Assembly (NCBI RefSeq): GCF_024199845.1
Contig: NZ_JANADO010000001.1
Location: forward strand, 4,588,001-4,652,000
Reading direction: 5' to 3'
Length of the DNA stretch: 64,000 nucleotides
Origin: Bradyrhizobium sp. CCGB12
GTDB taxonomy: Bacteria; Pseudomonadota; Alphaproteobacteria; Rhizobiales; Xanthobacteraceae
The notes under the pieces were generated by a model that was not told the origin of the DNA, did no database searches, and was given only the letters and a program-made list of their open reading frames with translations. The first letter of the stretch is position 1. The number at the start of each line of letters is the position of its first letter. A program made the translations under genes and the position numbers. Positions 42,244-51,448 of the stretch are shown piece by piece.

Positions 42244-43445
42244 GACGGCTTCAATGCGGCGTTCTCGACGGCCGAGGCGTTTGCGATGCTCCGTTCCACG
42301 GACACACCGGATTTGCGTCGGCGGAGCCAGAGATAGAGGCCCGTCCAGAGAATGACGATGGTGAGCACGTCAAGAACGGCCCAGATGACCTTGAGCGGCA
42401 TGCCGCCATAGTCGCCGAAATGCAACGGCTGCGAAATGAAGAGCGTAGAGACATACCAGGGCATGTCGCGGGTGTCCGTCAGCTTGCCAGTTTCGGCGTC
42501 GATCAGGGCAGGCTTGAGCAGGCGCGAAGTCAAGGGCGTTTCACCGCGCAGGAAAACTGCGTAGTGGCTCTTGCTGCTGAAGACCGTGCCGGGGAATGCG
42601 ACGAAGCTCACCGTCATGCCAGGGACGGCTTTCGCGGCGACATCCACGGCCGCATCAAGGGAGGTCAACTTTTCAGGGATCGGCCGGTCGCGGTACTGGG
42701 ACGTCATCTCGGCGAGCTGTCCGAATTGCCACATCTTCAGCACGAGATCGGCCCAGGTATTGATGACCCCGGTGAAACCGACGACCAGCGTCCAGGCCAC
42801 CAGCAGGATGCCGGCGAGATTGTGGATGTCGAGCCAACGCACGACGCGGGTTCGCCGTGCACGGTAGGTGCCAAAATTTAGCTTTCGCATCGAAGGGGCA
42901 TAGACCACGATCCCGGAGATGACCGCAGTGCAGAACAGGATGCCCATTAGACCGAGAAAGAGCTTGCCCGGAAGCCCAGCGAACATGTCCGTGTGCAGCT
43001 TCAGCATGATATAGGTGAAGCGTGCCGTGACATCGGGTGCATCGAGGAACGCCCCGGTGTGCAGATCCATCCGGATCAAGGTGTTCTTCGACGGATCTGA
43101 CGTGATCGTGGGACCGACGCTGACGAACATGGCATTGGGATCGTCGCGATCCCAGATCAGGAAATGCGGGACCCTGCCGGCGGCATTTGCTAGCGCATTG
43201 GCAAGCAGACGGTCGAGATCGGCCGGCGGCGTGCCCGGCGGCACCTCCGCGGCCTTCACGCTGCTGTGCAGGACATCGTCGATCTCCTCATGGAAGATCA
43301 ACGGCAGGCCCGTGATGCACAGGAGCAGCATGAATACGGTGCAGATGAGACTCGTCCATTTGTGGACGATGCCCCATCGCCGAAGAGATCGTGTTGCTGC
43401 CGTCAATGGACTCTTCCTCCGTCCCAACACGGCGCCGGGGGCCAT
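42240..43445 (-). CDS. PepSY-associated transmembrane protein (ferrisiderophore reductase-like), cassette 1
   Basis: A 401-aa inner-membrane protein of the FoxB/FiuB-like PepSY_TM family, thought to reduce iron in imported ferrisiderophores. Four main helices: SLICTVFMLLLCITGLPLIFHEE, LFLGLMGILFCTAVISGIVVY, NLAGILLVAWTLVVGFTGVINTW and VIWAVLDVLTIVILWTGLYLW. Conserved His (LKLHTDMFAGLPGK, DIHN, QPLHFGDYGG) could bind haem. A PepSY-type periplasmic part lies between. It follows the TonB receptor gene by 32 bases and overlaps the small membrane gene by 4, so the three form one operon, likely iron-controlled from the Irr-box-like site at 46045. Confidence 0.92.
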   Translation of the reverse strand: MAPGAVLGRRKSPLTAATRSLRRWGIVHKWTSLICTVFMLLLCITGLPLIFHEEIDDVLHSSVKAAEVPPGTPPADLDRLLANALANAAGRVPHFLIWDRDDPNAMFVSVGPTITSDPSKNTLIRMDLHTGAFLDAPDVTARFTYIMLKLHTDMFAGLPGKLFLGLMGILFCTAVISGIVVYAPSMRKLNFGTYRARRTRVVRWLDIHNLAGILLVAWTLVVGFTGVINTWADLVLKMWQFGQLAEMTSQYRDRPIPEKLTSLDAAVDVAAKAVPGMTVSFVAFPGTVFSSKSHYAVFLRGETPLTSRLLKPALIDAETGKLTDTRDMPWYVSTLFISQPLHFGDYGGMPLKVIWAVLDVLTIVILWTGLYLWLRRRKSGVSVERSIANASAVENAALKPS

Positions 43446-43477
43446 TCACCCATTGGGCACCTCGGCGCCTGAGCCCG

Positions 43478-45883
43478 CTACTTCGTCACGAGCACTGGCG
43501 GCTTTGGCGCTTCTCCCCAGCGATAGCTCAGCGTCGCCAGGATGGTGCGGGGCTGGCCCAGCGCACAGAAGGCAAGGCCGGTGAAGCAGTTCGTCACGTG
43601 ATAGGTGTTGCCGATGTTCATTGCGTTGATGCGCAGGTTGAGACCGCGCCAATCACGATTCAAATAGCTGAAGTCGTAAGTGAGCACGGCATCGAACAGG
43701 GTATAGCCAGGGACCCGGATCAGGTTGGCGTCATCGCCCCATAAACCGCCGGTGTAGCGAACGCCGCCGCCGAGACCGAGGCCTGCGACCGGTCCTCCCG
43801 TAAACTTGTAGAAGCCCCAGAGGAATGCGCTGTCGCGGTTCACGCTCGCGACATCCTTGCCAACGATGGCAGGATTGATGTGCTCCTCGACAACCGGGAT
43901 GATATGTGAGCCGCCGGCGATGATGTCGAAATTATCCGTGATGCTCGCGCGGAAGTCGGTCTCCACCCCCTTCACCCGGATTGCACCGACCTGGAAGGGG
44001 ACAAACGTCGGCGTGTTCACCACGACGTTCTTCTGCGTCATGTCGAACACCGCAGCGGTGAACAGCATCCGCATGCCGGGCGGGGCGTATTTGATGCCTG
44101 CCTCGACTCCCTCTCCCGTCGTAGGCTTGAACGGTTGCCCCGTGGCCGACGTCAGCGATAGTCCTGCGACCGGCTCGAACGACGTTGAATAGCTGATGTA
44201 GGGTGCCAGTCCGAAGTCGAACACGTAGTTTAGGCCAACCCTGCCGGTGAACGCGGAATCGTCCTGGGGGACGATCACGTTTGCCAGCCTGTTAGCTGTC
44301 TCGGCGGACGCTTGATCATGACGCCCGGTCAGGACGAGATTCCAGCGATCCAGCTTGATCTGGTCCTGAAGGTAGACGCCCAACTGATCCTTGTCCGTCG
44401 ACGTATTGATGAACGGTATCAGCGTGGCTTTTGTCGGCAGCGGCGTCGCGCCGTAGACCGGATTGTAGACATCGATCGGGAAGCCAGGGAAAGTCCCGCG
44501 GTAGTCCGTATCGACCGTGGTCTTCTGGTAGTCGAGCCCGGCCAATACCGTGTGGTGCACCCAGCCAGTGTTGAAATCTGCCTGCAGCTGGTTGTCGATG
44601 GCGAAGTTCTTCGTGCTGCCACCAACGAAATTTGCATCGCGCAGGGTTATGCGCTGCGCAGGATCAACCGGAGGCACGACACCCGGGAGATAGCAGGCGA
44701 CATTGCCGCCCGCGATCGGGCACAGCGTCCCGGCATTGCGCATCGAATACATGTCGATGTCGACCGACGCAACGCGGAGGTTCTGGCGGAACTCGACGAC
44801 ATCGTTGAAGCGATGCCTGAATTCGTAGCCGATCATGGCCTGGTCGTATCCGATCCGGTCGAACGACGGCTCGCCGGTGTAGGTGCCGACCGGAATGCGA
44901 CCGTTCGGGTTCGGGAAGAGCGTGCCGTAGGCCGGCAGATATTGGTGGACCTGACCATCGAGGCGGTCGCGTTGAGCGCTGGCCAATACCGTCAGGCTGG
45001 TGTCTGTGGTGGGCTGCCAAGTGAAGCTCGGCGCGATAAAGTAGCGCTGCTCCTTGTTCCTGTCGACAAACGTGTCGCTATCGCGCGCAAGGCCGACGAT
45101 GCGATAGAGAAACTCGCGATTCTGGTCGATCGGGCCGGAGACATCGAAGGCGCCCTGAATGCGGTCGAAGCTGCCTGTCTGGACCTCGACCTCTCCGCGC
45201 TGTTCGGTGGTCGGACGCTTGCTTACCATATTGAGAATGCCGCCAGGGGACGCCTGGCCGTAGATTCCCGACGCAGGTCCCTTGAGGATTTCGATCCGTT
45301 CAAGCCCATAGGGCTCCGTCCGCGGTTGAGCGAACTGGATCGTCGTGTCGTAAGGCAAGCGCAGGCCATCAAGATAACGCGGTGCGATGAAGCCGCGAAC
45401 CCTGACCTCGGTGTCGAACACCGATGCTGCGCCGTATAACTGACCTTGCGTGCCCGATGTATAGCGAATGGCCTCGGCGATCGTCTGTGCGCCCTGTAGC
45501 TCAATCTGCTGTCGGGGCACGACTGCGATGGATTGCGGCGTATCGAGAATCGCCGTGTCGGTCTTGGTTCCGGTCGCACTCTGCCGCGCGACGATCCCGT
45601 TGACCGGGCCGTTGGCACGTTCGATGCCGACACCACTACGCTCTGCCGCTTCCGGAGTTGCAACTTGCCTTGGGGCCGCGGTTCGGCGTGTTGGCCCCGC
45701 GGTGCGTGCGGCCCGACGAGCCGGCTGCACGGGACGAGCAGACGGCTTCGGCGCTTCAACGGTTACGGGAGGCAGCGCCTGTTGTTGCGCGAATGCCTCG
45801 CTCGGAATTTCGGAGAGAAGGATGACCGAACTCGTAGCGCCTACCAAAACGGCGCGAGATGCCATTGTCTTAAATAAACGCAT
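43478..45883 (-). CDS. TonB-dependent siderophore receptor, cassette 1
   Basis: An 801-aa outer-membrane receptor. A signal peptide (MRLFKTMASRAVLVGATSSV..., cut after AFA) is followed by a TonB-box-like PPVTVEAP, then a basic Pro/Arg/Ala linker (about 40-80). The plug domain starts near LDTPQSIAVVPRQQIELQ and has VRVRGF, LDGLRLPYDT and ERIEILKGPASGIYGQASPGGILNMVSKRP. The barrel follows and ends LSYRWGEAPKPPVLVTK, an extension beyond the usual final Phe/Trp. It belongs to the ferrichrome/ferrioxamine/pyoverdine receptor group; the siderophore is unknown. An Irr-box-like palindrome lies about 160 bases upstream. Confidence 0.94.
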   Translation of the reverse strand: MRLFKTMASRAVLVGATSSVILLSEIPSEAFAQQQALPPVTVEAPKPSARPVQPARRAARTAGPTRRTAAPRQVATPEAAERSGVGIERANGPVNGIVARQSATGTKTDTAILDTPQSIAVVPRQQIELQGAQTIAEAIRYTSGTQGQLYGAASVFDTEVRVRGFIAPRYLDGLRLPYDTTIQFAQPRTEPYGLERIEILKGPASGIYGQASPGGILNMVSKRPTTEQRGEVEVQTGSFDRIQGAFDVSGPIDQNREFLYRIVGLARDSDTFVDRNKEQRYFIAPSFTWQPTTDTSLTVLASAQRDRLDGQVHQYLPAYGTLFPNPNGRIPVGTYTGEPSFDRIGYDQAMIGYEFRHRFNDVVEFRQNLRVASVDIDMYSMRNAGTLCPIAGGNVACYLPGVVPPVDPAQRITLRDANFVGGSTKNFAIDNQLQADFNTGWVHHTVLAGLDYQKTTVDTDYRGTFPGFPIDVYNPVYGATPLPTKATLIPFINTSTDKDQLGVYLQDQIKLDRWNLVLTGRHDQASAETANRLANVIVPQDDSAFTGRVGLNYVFDFGLAPYISYSTSFEPVAGLSLTSATGQPFKPTTGEGVEAGIKYAPPGMRMLFTAAVFDMTQKNVVVNTPTFVPFQVGAIRVKGVETDFRASITDNFDIIAGGSHIIPVVEEHINPAIVGKDVASVNRDSAFLWGFYKFTGGPVAGLGLGGGVRYTGGLWGDDANLIRVPGYTLFDAVLTYDFSYLNRDWRGLNLRINAMNIGNTYHVTNCFTGLAFCALGQPRTILATLSYRWGEAPKPPVLVTK

Positions 45884-46044
45884 TTTGATACACCCAGAAA
45901 TATGACCTTTGCTGCCATATCCGAGTGACCGAAGGGGCGCACTGCCGTGGCATCTAGAATAGATTTAAGAAGGCGCCGCTGACCACGCCCTGTGATATTT
46001 TTGGCACGACAGCTGCGACAAGCTGTCCCTGCTGCGCCAGAAAA

Positions 46045-46061
46045 ATAAGAACAGTTCTAAT
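46045..46061. promoter_or_regulatory. Irr box (ICE-like) upstream of TonB receptor 1
   Basis: ATAAGAACAGTTCTAAT matches the iron control element consensus TTTAGAANNNTTCTAAA at 11 of 14 defined positions. ICE is bound by Irr, the iron/haem-responsive regulator of Rhizobiales. It lies 162 bases before the ATG of the receptor gene in the otherwise gene-free region 45884-46353. Confidence 0.6.
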
Positions 46062-46148
46062 GTTGTGTCCTCGACGTAGTGACTCTCGATCCGACTTCGG
46101 TTGCCTCAGCAGGGGGAAATCGATCATCACTGAAGGCGGGTCATTGGT

Positions 46149-46314
46149 GCGACTGGGACGCTCTGGATTATCCCGGCGCCACTGGCGCTTGTGACACTGT
46201 TCGGCCTGCTGGCAACGCCGATCGGCAAAGGCGGTGTCTGATGGGCGCTGTCGTGGACGAAGCTGGCCGCGCCTTGCGTATGCAGTTTCTATTGCCTCGT
46301 TCGAGGCCTGAGGG
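46149..46314 (+). pseudogene. Decayed copy of the small PepSY-cassette membrane gene
   Basis: The DNA aligns closely with 55700-55865: ACGCTCTGGATTATCCCGGC here against ACGCTGTGGGCGATCCCGGC there, then CTGGCGCTTGTGACA and GGCCTGCTGG, and again TCTATTGCCTCGTTCGAGGC against TCTATTACCTCGCTCGGGGC. In the matching frame it reads TLWIIPAPLALVTLFGLLAT, but the Trp codon is now TGA and the frame is lost soon after. There is no PepSY or receptor remnant immediately before it. It marks a lost third cassette or a duplication event. Confidence 0.8.
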
Positions 46315-46353
46315 CGCCGCGCACGCCACCAGTTCCGGGCCGATCTTGAACAG

Positions 46354-49300
46354 CTACTGGGCTGCGAGAACCTTGGATGTCTTCCGGGGAATCCTGTCGA
46401 CGATGTCCAAGTCGTCGCTATCGACAACATCCTCGTCCTGACGATCGCCTTCCGCATGTGGCTTGGGATTGAGCCATTGCGAGACACGGTCGAGATAAAG
46501 ATAGACCACCGGTGTGGTGAAGAGCGTCAGGACCTGGCTGACCAGGAGACCGCCGACCATGGCGTAGCCGAGCGGTTGGCGGAGCTCCGAGCCGGTCCCG
46601 TGGCCCAGCATCAGCGGCACGCCGCCCAGCACGGCCGCCATCGTGGTCATCAGAATCGGACGGAAGCGCAGCAGGCATGCCCGGCGAATGGCCTCAACCG
46701 GCGACAGGCCCTGATCCCGCTCCGCCACGATCGCGAAGTCGACCAGCATGATGCCGTTCTTCTTGACGATGCCGATCAGCAGGACGAGGCCGATCAGCGC
46801 GATCAGGCTGAAGTCGAAATGGAAGATGAGGAGCGTCGCCAGGGCGCCGACGCCGGCCGACGGCAGGGTCGACAGAATCGTCAGAGGGTGAATGTAGCTT
46901 TCATAGAGCACGCCGAGAATGAGATAGACCACGATCAGCGCCGCCACGATCAACAAGGGCACCGAGGAGAGCGACTCCTGGAATGCCTTCGCCGTGCCCG
47001 CGAACGTGGAAGTGATGGCGGCCGGCACGTTCATCTGCCGTTCTACTGCATCGATCGCCTGCGTCGCCTGCCCGAGCGCGATGTTGGGAGCGAGGTTGAA
47101 GGAGATCGTCACCGCCGGAAACTGGCCCTGATGGTTGATGGCCAGTGGACGCACTGGAACCGTTGTCCACTTGGTGAACGCCGACAGCGGCACTTCGCCC
47201 CCCGTCGTCGGCGAACGCAGGTAGATCTGCTCCAGCGTGGACGGATTCTTCTGCAGCGAGGGCAGCACCTCGAGGACGACATAATAGGTGGACAATTGGG
47301 TGAAATAGGTCGCGATTTCCCGCTGCCCGAATGCGTCGTACAGCGTCGCATCGATGACGTCGGGGGTGATCCCGAAACGGGCCGCCTGATTGCGGTCGAT
47401 CGACAGCGTCAGCGTGGTGCCCGACGTCTGCTGATCTGAAGCGACGTCGCGCAGCTCGGGCATCTCCTTCATCTTGGCGAGCAGCCGCGGAGCCCATGCG
47501 TTGAGCTGATCGATGTCGGTCGACTGCAGGGTGAACTGGAATTGCGTCCGCGAGGCCCGGCCGCCGACACGAACGTCCTGCGCCGACTGGAGGTAGAGAC
47601 GCGCGCCCTGAACCTTCGCCGTCTGGGCCTGCAGGCGCCGGATGACCTGATCGGCCGAGGCGGTGCGCTCATCGCGCGGCTTCAACGTGATGTACATCGT
47701 GCCGTCGTTGAGCGTATTGCCGCTTCCGCCCATCCGCATCGCCATGTGGTCGATCGCGGGATCCTTCAGCACGATCGTGCCGATCTCCTGCATGTGCTTC
47801 GCCATGTCGGCGATAGACACATCCTGCGACGTCTCGACGATGCCAGTGATCAACCCGGTATCCTGCTGCGGAAAGAACCCTTTTGGGATGATCACGAAGA
47901 GGTAGACCGTCAACGCGATGGTCGCAAAGAATACCATCAAGGTGGCGAAGCGGAAGCGCAGCACGAGATCGAGGCCGCGCTCATAGCCGTTCACGAGCCC
48001 TTGGAACATCCGCTCGCTGAGCATGTAGAGCCTGCCGTGATGCTCCTCGTCGTGCGATTTCAGGAAGCGCGAGGCCATCATCGGCGTCAACGTCAGCGAC
48101 ACCAGGGCCGACACGGCGATCGTCATCGCCAGCGTCACCGAAAATTCGCGGAACAGGCGGCCGATGATGCCGCTCATCAGCAGCAACGGAATCAGGACCG
48201 CGATCAGCGAGACTGAGATCGAGATGATCGTAAACCCGATCTCGCCGGCGCCCTTGATCGCGGCGGCCATCGGGCTCTCGCCTTCCTCGATGTAGCGGGT
48301 GATGTTCTCCAGCATCACGATGGCGTCGTCGACCACGAAGCCGACCGCGATGGTGAGGGCCATCAGCGACAGATTGTCGAGGCTATAGCCGGCCATCCAC
48401 ATCAGCGCGCAGGCGCCCAGCAGCGCGAGCGGCACGGTGATCGACGGAATGATGGTGGCCCAGACGCTGCGCAGGAAGACGAAGATCACCATCACGACGA
48501 GGCCGATCGTCAGCAGCAGCGTGAACTGCACGTCCTTCACGGCCGCGCGGATCGTCTGCGTTCGGTCCGACAGCACCGAGACCTTGATGGCGGGCGAGAT
48601 GCCCGCCTGCAGGTGCGGCAGCTGCTTCATGACGTTGTCGACGGTGTCGATGACATTGGCGCCGGGCTGCTTGAAGATGACCAGGAAGACGCCGGGCTTG
48701 CCGTCAACCCAGCCGTACTGGGTGTTGTCCAGCGGTGCGCTCACGGCATGACCGATGTCGCCGACACGGACGGGACTGCCATTTCGATAGGCGATGACGA
48801 TATCGTTCCACGCCTCCGCCTTGGTGAACTGGTCGTTGGCATAGACCGTATAGGTGCGGGTATCCCCGTTGAGCGTTCCCTTGGGATTGTTGACTGATAT
48901 CACCGAGAGCGGGGCGCGCACGTCCTCCAGCGACAGGCCCTTGGCGACCAGCTTGGCGGGGTCGATCTGGACACGGATCGACGGCGCCTGCTGTCCGCCG
49001 ACGCTGACCTGGCCGACGCCGCTGATATGGCTGATCGCCTGCGCGAGCTTGGTGTAGGTCTCGTCGGACACCTGCGTCATCGGCAGCGTCGTCGACGTGG
49101 CGCCGAGCGTGAGAATGGGCGAGTCCGCCGGATTGACCTTTCTGTAGGTCGGCGGGGTCGGCATGTTCTTGGGCAATTGCCCGCTCGCCGCATTGATGGC
49201 GGCGAGCACGTCGGATCCGGCACCGTCGATGTTGCGCGACAGATCGAACTGCAGAACGATCTGGGTGGAGCTGGTCTGGCTCTGCGACGTCATCTCCGAG

Positions 49301-49536
49301 ACGCCGGGAATGAGCGCAAATTGCGATTCGAGCGGCTGCGCCACCGAGGACGCCATCGTCTCAGGATCAGCCCCGGGAAGATTGGCGGAGACCTGGATGG
49401 TGGGGAAGTCCACTTCCGGCAGCGGCGCCACCGGCAATTGCGGATAGGCGATGATCCCGACAAAGACGATGCCGACCATCAACAGCGATGTCGCGATGGG
49501 GAGGCGAATGAAGGGAGCCGAGATGCCGCCAGCCAT
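46354..49536 (-). CDS. RND efflux pump inner-membrane transporter (MdtB/MdtC-like)
   Basis: A 1060-aa proton-driven exporter of the AcrB/MdtB type with 12 helices in two homologous halves and large periplasmic loops. Starts MAGGISAPFIRLPIATSLLMVGIVFVGII; NLPGADPETMASSVAQPLE, the helix-4 AVGFVVDDAIVMLENITRY (charged Asp pair), GVPLMLGHGTGSELRQPLG and the final LYLDR segment are typical. The ATG at 49536 lies one base after the adaptor stop. The adaptor gene is upstream in the same operon; the outer-membrane factor is missing from the window and would be supplied from elsewhere. Its place between two siderophore cassettes makes siderophore export one possible role. Confidence 0.93.
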   Translation of the reverse strand: MAGGISAPFIRLPIATSLLMVGIVFVGIIAYPQLPVAPLPEVDFPTIQVSANLPGADPETMASSVAQPLESQFALIPGVSEMTSQSQTSSTQIVLQFDLSRNIDGAGSDVLAAINAASGQLPKNMPTPPTYRKVNPADSPILTLGATSTTLPMTQVSDETYTKLAQAISHISGVGQVSVGGQQAPSIRVQIDPAKLVAKGLSLEDVRAPLSVISVNNPKGTLNGDTRTYTVYANDQFTKAEAWNDIVIAYRNGSPVRVGDIGHAVSAPLDNTQYGWVDGKPGVFLVIFKQPGANVIDTVDNVMKQLPHLQAGISPAIKVSVLSDRTQTIRAAVKDVQFTLLLTIGLVVMVIFVFLRSVWATIIPSITVPLALLGACALMWMAGYSLDNLSLMALTIAVGFVVDDAIVMLENITRYIEEGESPMAAAIKGAGEIGFTIISISVSLIAVLIPLLLMSGIIGRLFREFSVTLAMTIAVSALVSLTLTPMMASRFLKSHDEEHHGRLYMLSERMFQGLVNGYERGLDLVLRFRFATLMVFFATIALTVYLFVIIPKGFFPQQDTGLITGIVETSQDVSIADMAKHMQEIGTIVLKDPAIDHMAMRMGGSGNTLNDGTMYITLKPRDERTASADQVIRRLQAQTAKVQGARLYLQSAQDVRVGGRASRTQFQFTLQSTDIDQLNAWAPRLLAKMKEMPELRDVASDQQTSGTTLTLSIDRNQAARFGITPDVIDATLYDAFGQREIATYFTQLSTYYVVLEVLPSLQKNPSTLEQIYLRSPTTGGEVPLSAFTKWTTVPVRPLAINHQGQFPAVTISFNLAPNIALGQATQAIDAVERQMNVPAAITSTFAGTAKAFQESLSSVPLLIVAALIVVYLILGVLYESYIHPLTILSTLPSAGVGALATLLIFHFDFSLIALIGLVLLIGIVKKNGIMLVDFAIVAERDQGLSPVEAIRRACLLRFRPILMTTMAAVLGGVPLMLGHGTGSELRQPLGYAMVGGLLVSQVLTLFTTPVVYLYLDRVSQWLNPKPHAEGDRQDEDVVDSDDLDIVDRIPRKTSKVLAAQ

Positions 49537-49537
49537 G

Positions 49538-50779
49538 TCAGTCAGCCGATCCGGTCTTGCTGCCGCTCTTGGTCTGCGCGACGGAGGCGCTCGCATCCGT
49601 CGTCGGCGCGGCGCTAGCGACCAGCGGCTTCTCGTCGACCAGCGCACCGTCGAACAAGCGCGACTGCCCGGCGACCACGATCCTGTCCCCGACGTTCAGG
49701 CCTTCGGAGACCACGGCATTCGCATCGCCGCTCTGGCTGACCTTGATCGGCCTCGCGCTGACCTTGCCATTGTCGCCGATCACATAAGCGAACAATCCCG
49801 ACGGCCCGTGCTGCACGCCATCCTGCGGCACGACGATAACGTCCTTGCGCGTGTCAATCAGCATCCGCGTGGTGACTGAAAGACCCGGCCACAGCGCGTT
49901 GTCCTTGTTGTCGAAGCGCGCCTTCAGACTGATGGTTCCGGTGGCCTGGTTCACGGAATTGTCGATGATCACGAGCTTGCCTTGCGACAGCGTCCTGGTT
50001 CCGTCCGAGGTCAACGCTTCCACTGGCACCTCGCCGGAATCATAGGCCTTGTCGATCGCCTGCAATTGCTCTTCGGGCTCCGTGAACTGCACGGCAATCG
50101 GCTGCAGCTGGGCGATGGTGACGATCCCCGTCGTATCGGCGGCATGCACGATGTTGCCGGGGTCTACCAGGCGGAAACCGGTTCGCCCGCTGATCGGCGC
50201 CTTGATCGAGGTATAGCCGAGATTGGTCTGCGCATTGTCGATGGCGGCCTGATCGCCCTTTATCTGCGCGGTCATCTGATCGACCAGTGCCTGCTGGGCG
50301 TCGAGATTTTGCTGCGTCTCGAATTGTTGTTTCGCGAGCTTCTGGAAGCGCTCCAGGTTCAACTGGTCGTTCTTCAGATTGGCCTCGTCCTGGGCCTTCT
50401 TCGCCACCGCCTGCTCCAGGGCCGCGGTAAAGGGACGTTGATCGATCTGAAGAAGCGGATCGCCCTCCTTCACCATCTGACCCTGCTTGAAGAACACCTT
50501 CGTGATCTGACCGTCGACACGGCTCTTGACCGTCACCGTCCTGAACGGTGAGACGACACCGAGACCGTAGATGTGCACGGGAAAGTCGGTCTTCTTCACC
50601 TCGAACGAGGTCACCGGGATCTTCGCCGCTGCCTGGTTTGACGTGCCTTGGGCGGCCGCTTCGACGGGCTTGACGCTCCCGAGAAGCTCATACCACAAGC
50701 CGTAGGCCACCGCGGCCAGTGCAAGGATTCCGAACAGTGCTGCACTGAGCTTCGGTCGCCGTGTCAGATTGATCGCCAT
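49538..50779 (-). CDS. RND efflux periplasmic adaptor (MdtA-like membrane fusion protein)
   Basis: A 413-aa adaptor anchored by one N-terminal helix (LSAALFGILALAAVAYGLW). The biotinyl-lipoyl half-motifs are VKSRVDGQITKVFFKQGQMVKEGDPLLQID and LGYTSIKAPISGRTGF, flanking a helical hairpin (AKKAQDEANLKNDQLNLERF...), followed by a beta-barrel (NVGDRIVVAGQSRLFDGALV at the end). It links the pump to an outer-membrane channel. AAGAG precedes the ATG. A promoter candidate lies at 50874-50847. The TetR gene at 51449-52126 is the likely regulator. Confidence 0.93.
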   Translation of the reverse strand: MAINLTRRPKLSAALFGILALAAVAYGLWYELLGSVKPVEAAAQGTSNQAAAKIPVTSFEVKKTDFPVHIYGLGVVSPFRTVTVKSRVDGQITKVFFKQGQMVKEGDPLLQIDQRPFTAALEQAVAKKAQDEANLKNDQLNLERFQKLAKQQFETQQNLDAQQALVDQMTAQIKGDQAAIDNAQTNLGYTSIKAPISGRTGFRLVDPGNIVHAADTTGIVTIAQLQPIAVQFTEPEEQLQAIDKAYDSGEVPVEALTSDGTRTLSQGKLVIIDNSVNQATGTISLKARFDNKDNALWPGLSVTTRMLIDTRKDVIVVPQDGVQHGPSGLFAYVIGDNGKVSARPIKVSQSGDANAVVSEGLNVGDRIVVAGQSRLFDGALVDEKPLVASAAPTTDASASVAQTKSGSKTGSAD

Positions 50780-51128
50780 CTAACTCTTCGTACCTGCCTT
50801 CGCGTGAACCGACTGCTTGCAGGTGAACCTGCTGCTTTGAACTGAAAGTATTGCGAACAAAATCCCGACGTCAAAATAACGATTGCGTGCGACATTCTGT
50901 ACAAACCGTCATGTTCGCCCGTCGCGACGACGCAGTTACCCGAGGCGAAAAAATCCAACGAAGGAAAAGCAGAAACAGACAGAAACGATATGTATACAGG
51001 CGCGAGAGATTGCCCGTAGCATCACGCTGAATTGCACCAGCGATCGGGGAATTTAAGGAGCGCTCGTCCTACGTCAGGCTCTATCATTGAAATTCAGCGA
51101 GCGCTGCTTGATGGGAACGAGGCGCAAG
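50780..51128. promoter_or_regulatory. 349-base control region with a promoter for the RND operon
   Basis: On the minus strand TTGACG (50874-50869) and AATACT (50852-50847) are 16 bases apart, giving a start near 50840 and a 60-base leader to the adaptor gene. The rest is AT-rich for this genome (GAACAAAATC, GATATGTATAC) and could hold operator sites, but no clear long palindrome was found. No gene seen. Confidence 0.45.
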
Positions 51129-51413
51129 ATGAAGGCAGAACAGCCGAGCCGTCGGGGAAATGTCATACCGTTCCGAACGCGATCAGGAGACGGCAGCGGT
51201 CCGATCGACGATGTGCGGTCCGACAACATCCTTCGCCTGCTCGACCTCACGAAGTTCGAGCAACATCGCCGCGCCGCAGAGCACGGCGCCAGCATGCGCT
51301 CCAACATCGCAGCGATGGTCCTGCTCGGGCTTCTCGTCTTCGTTGCGACCGAGGACTTTTCCAAGCTCGAGCAATCGAACTTGTGCCCGCACAATTTGGA
51401 GTGCAGGAACTAG
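51129..51413 (+). CDS. Small membrane-anchored hypothetical protein
   Basis: A 94-aa protein: a basic start (MKAEQPSRRGNVIPFRTRSG), a helical middle (DNILRLLDLTKFEQHRRAAE) and one hydrophobic helix near the C terminus (IAAMVLLGLLVFVATEDF), ending with two Cys (NLCPHNLECRN). ATG 51129 is preferred because ACGAGG precedes it; the frame continues upstream to 51087. I do not recognise it. It lies between the divergent RND operon and the TetR gene with no clear partner. Confidence 0.65.
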   Translation: MKAEQPSRRGNVIPFRTRSGDGSGPIDDVRSDNILRLLDLTKFEQHRRAAEHGASMRSNIAAMVLLGLLVFVATEDFSKLEQSNLCPHNLECRN

Positions 51414-51448
51414 GCAGCGTCCGTCGAAGCGGAAGACGGCATGCGCAT

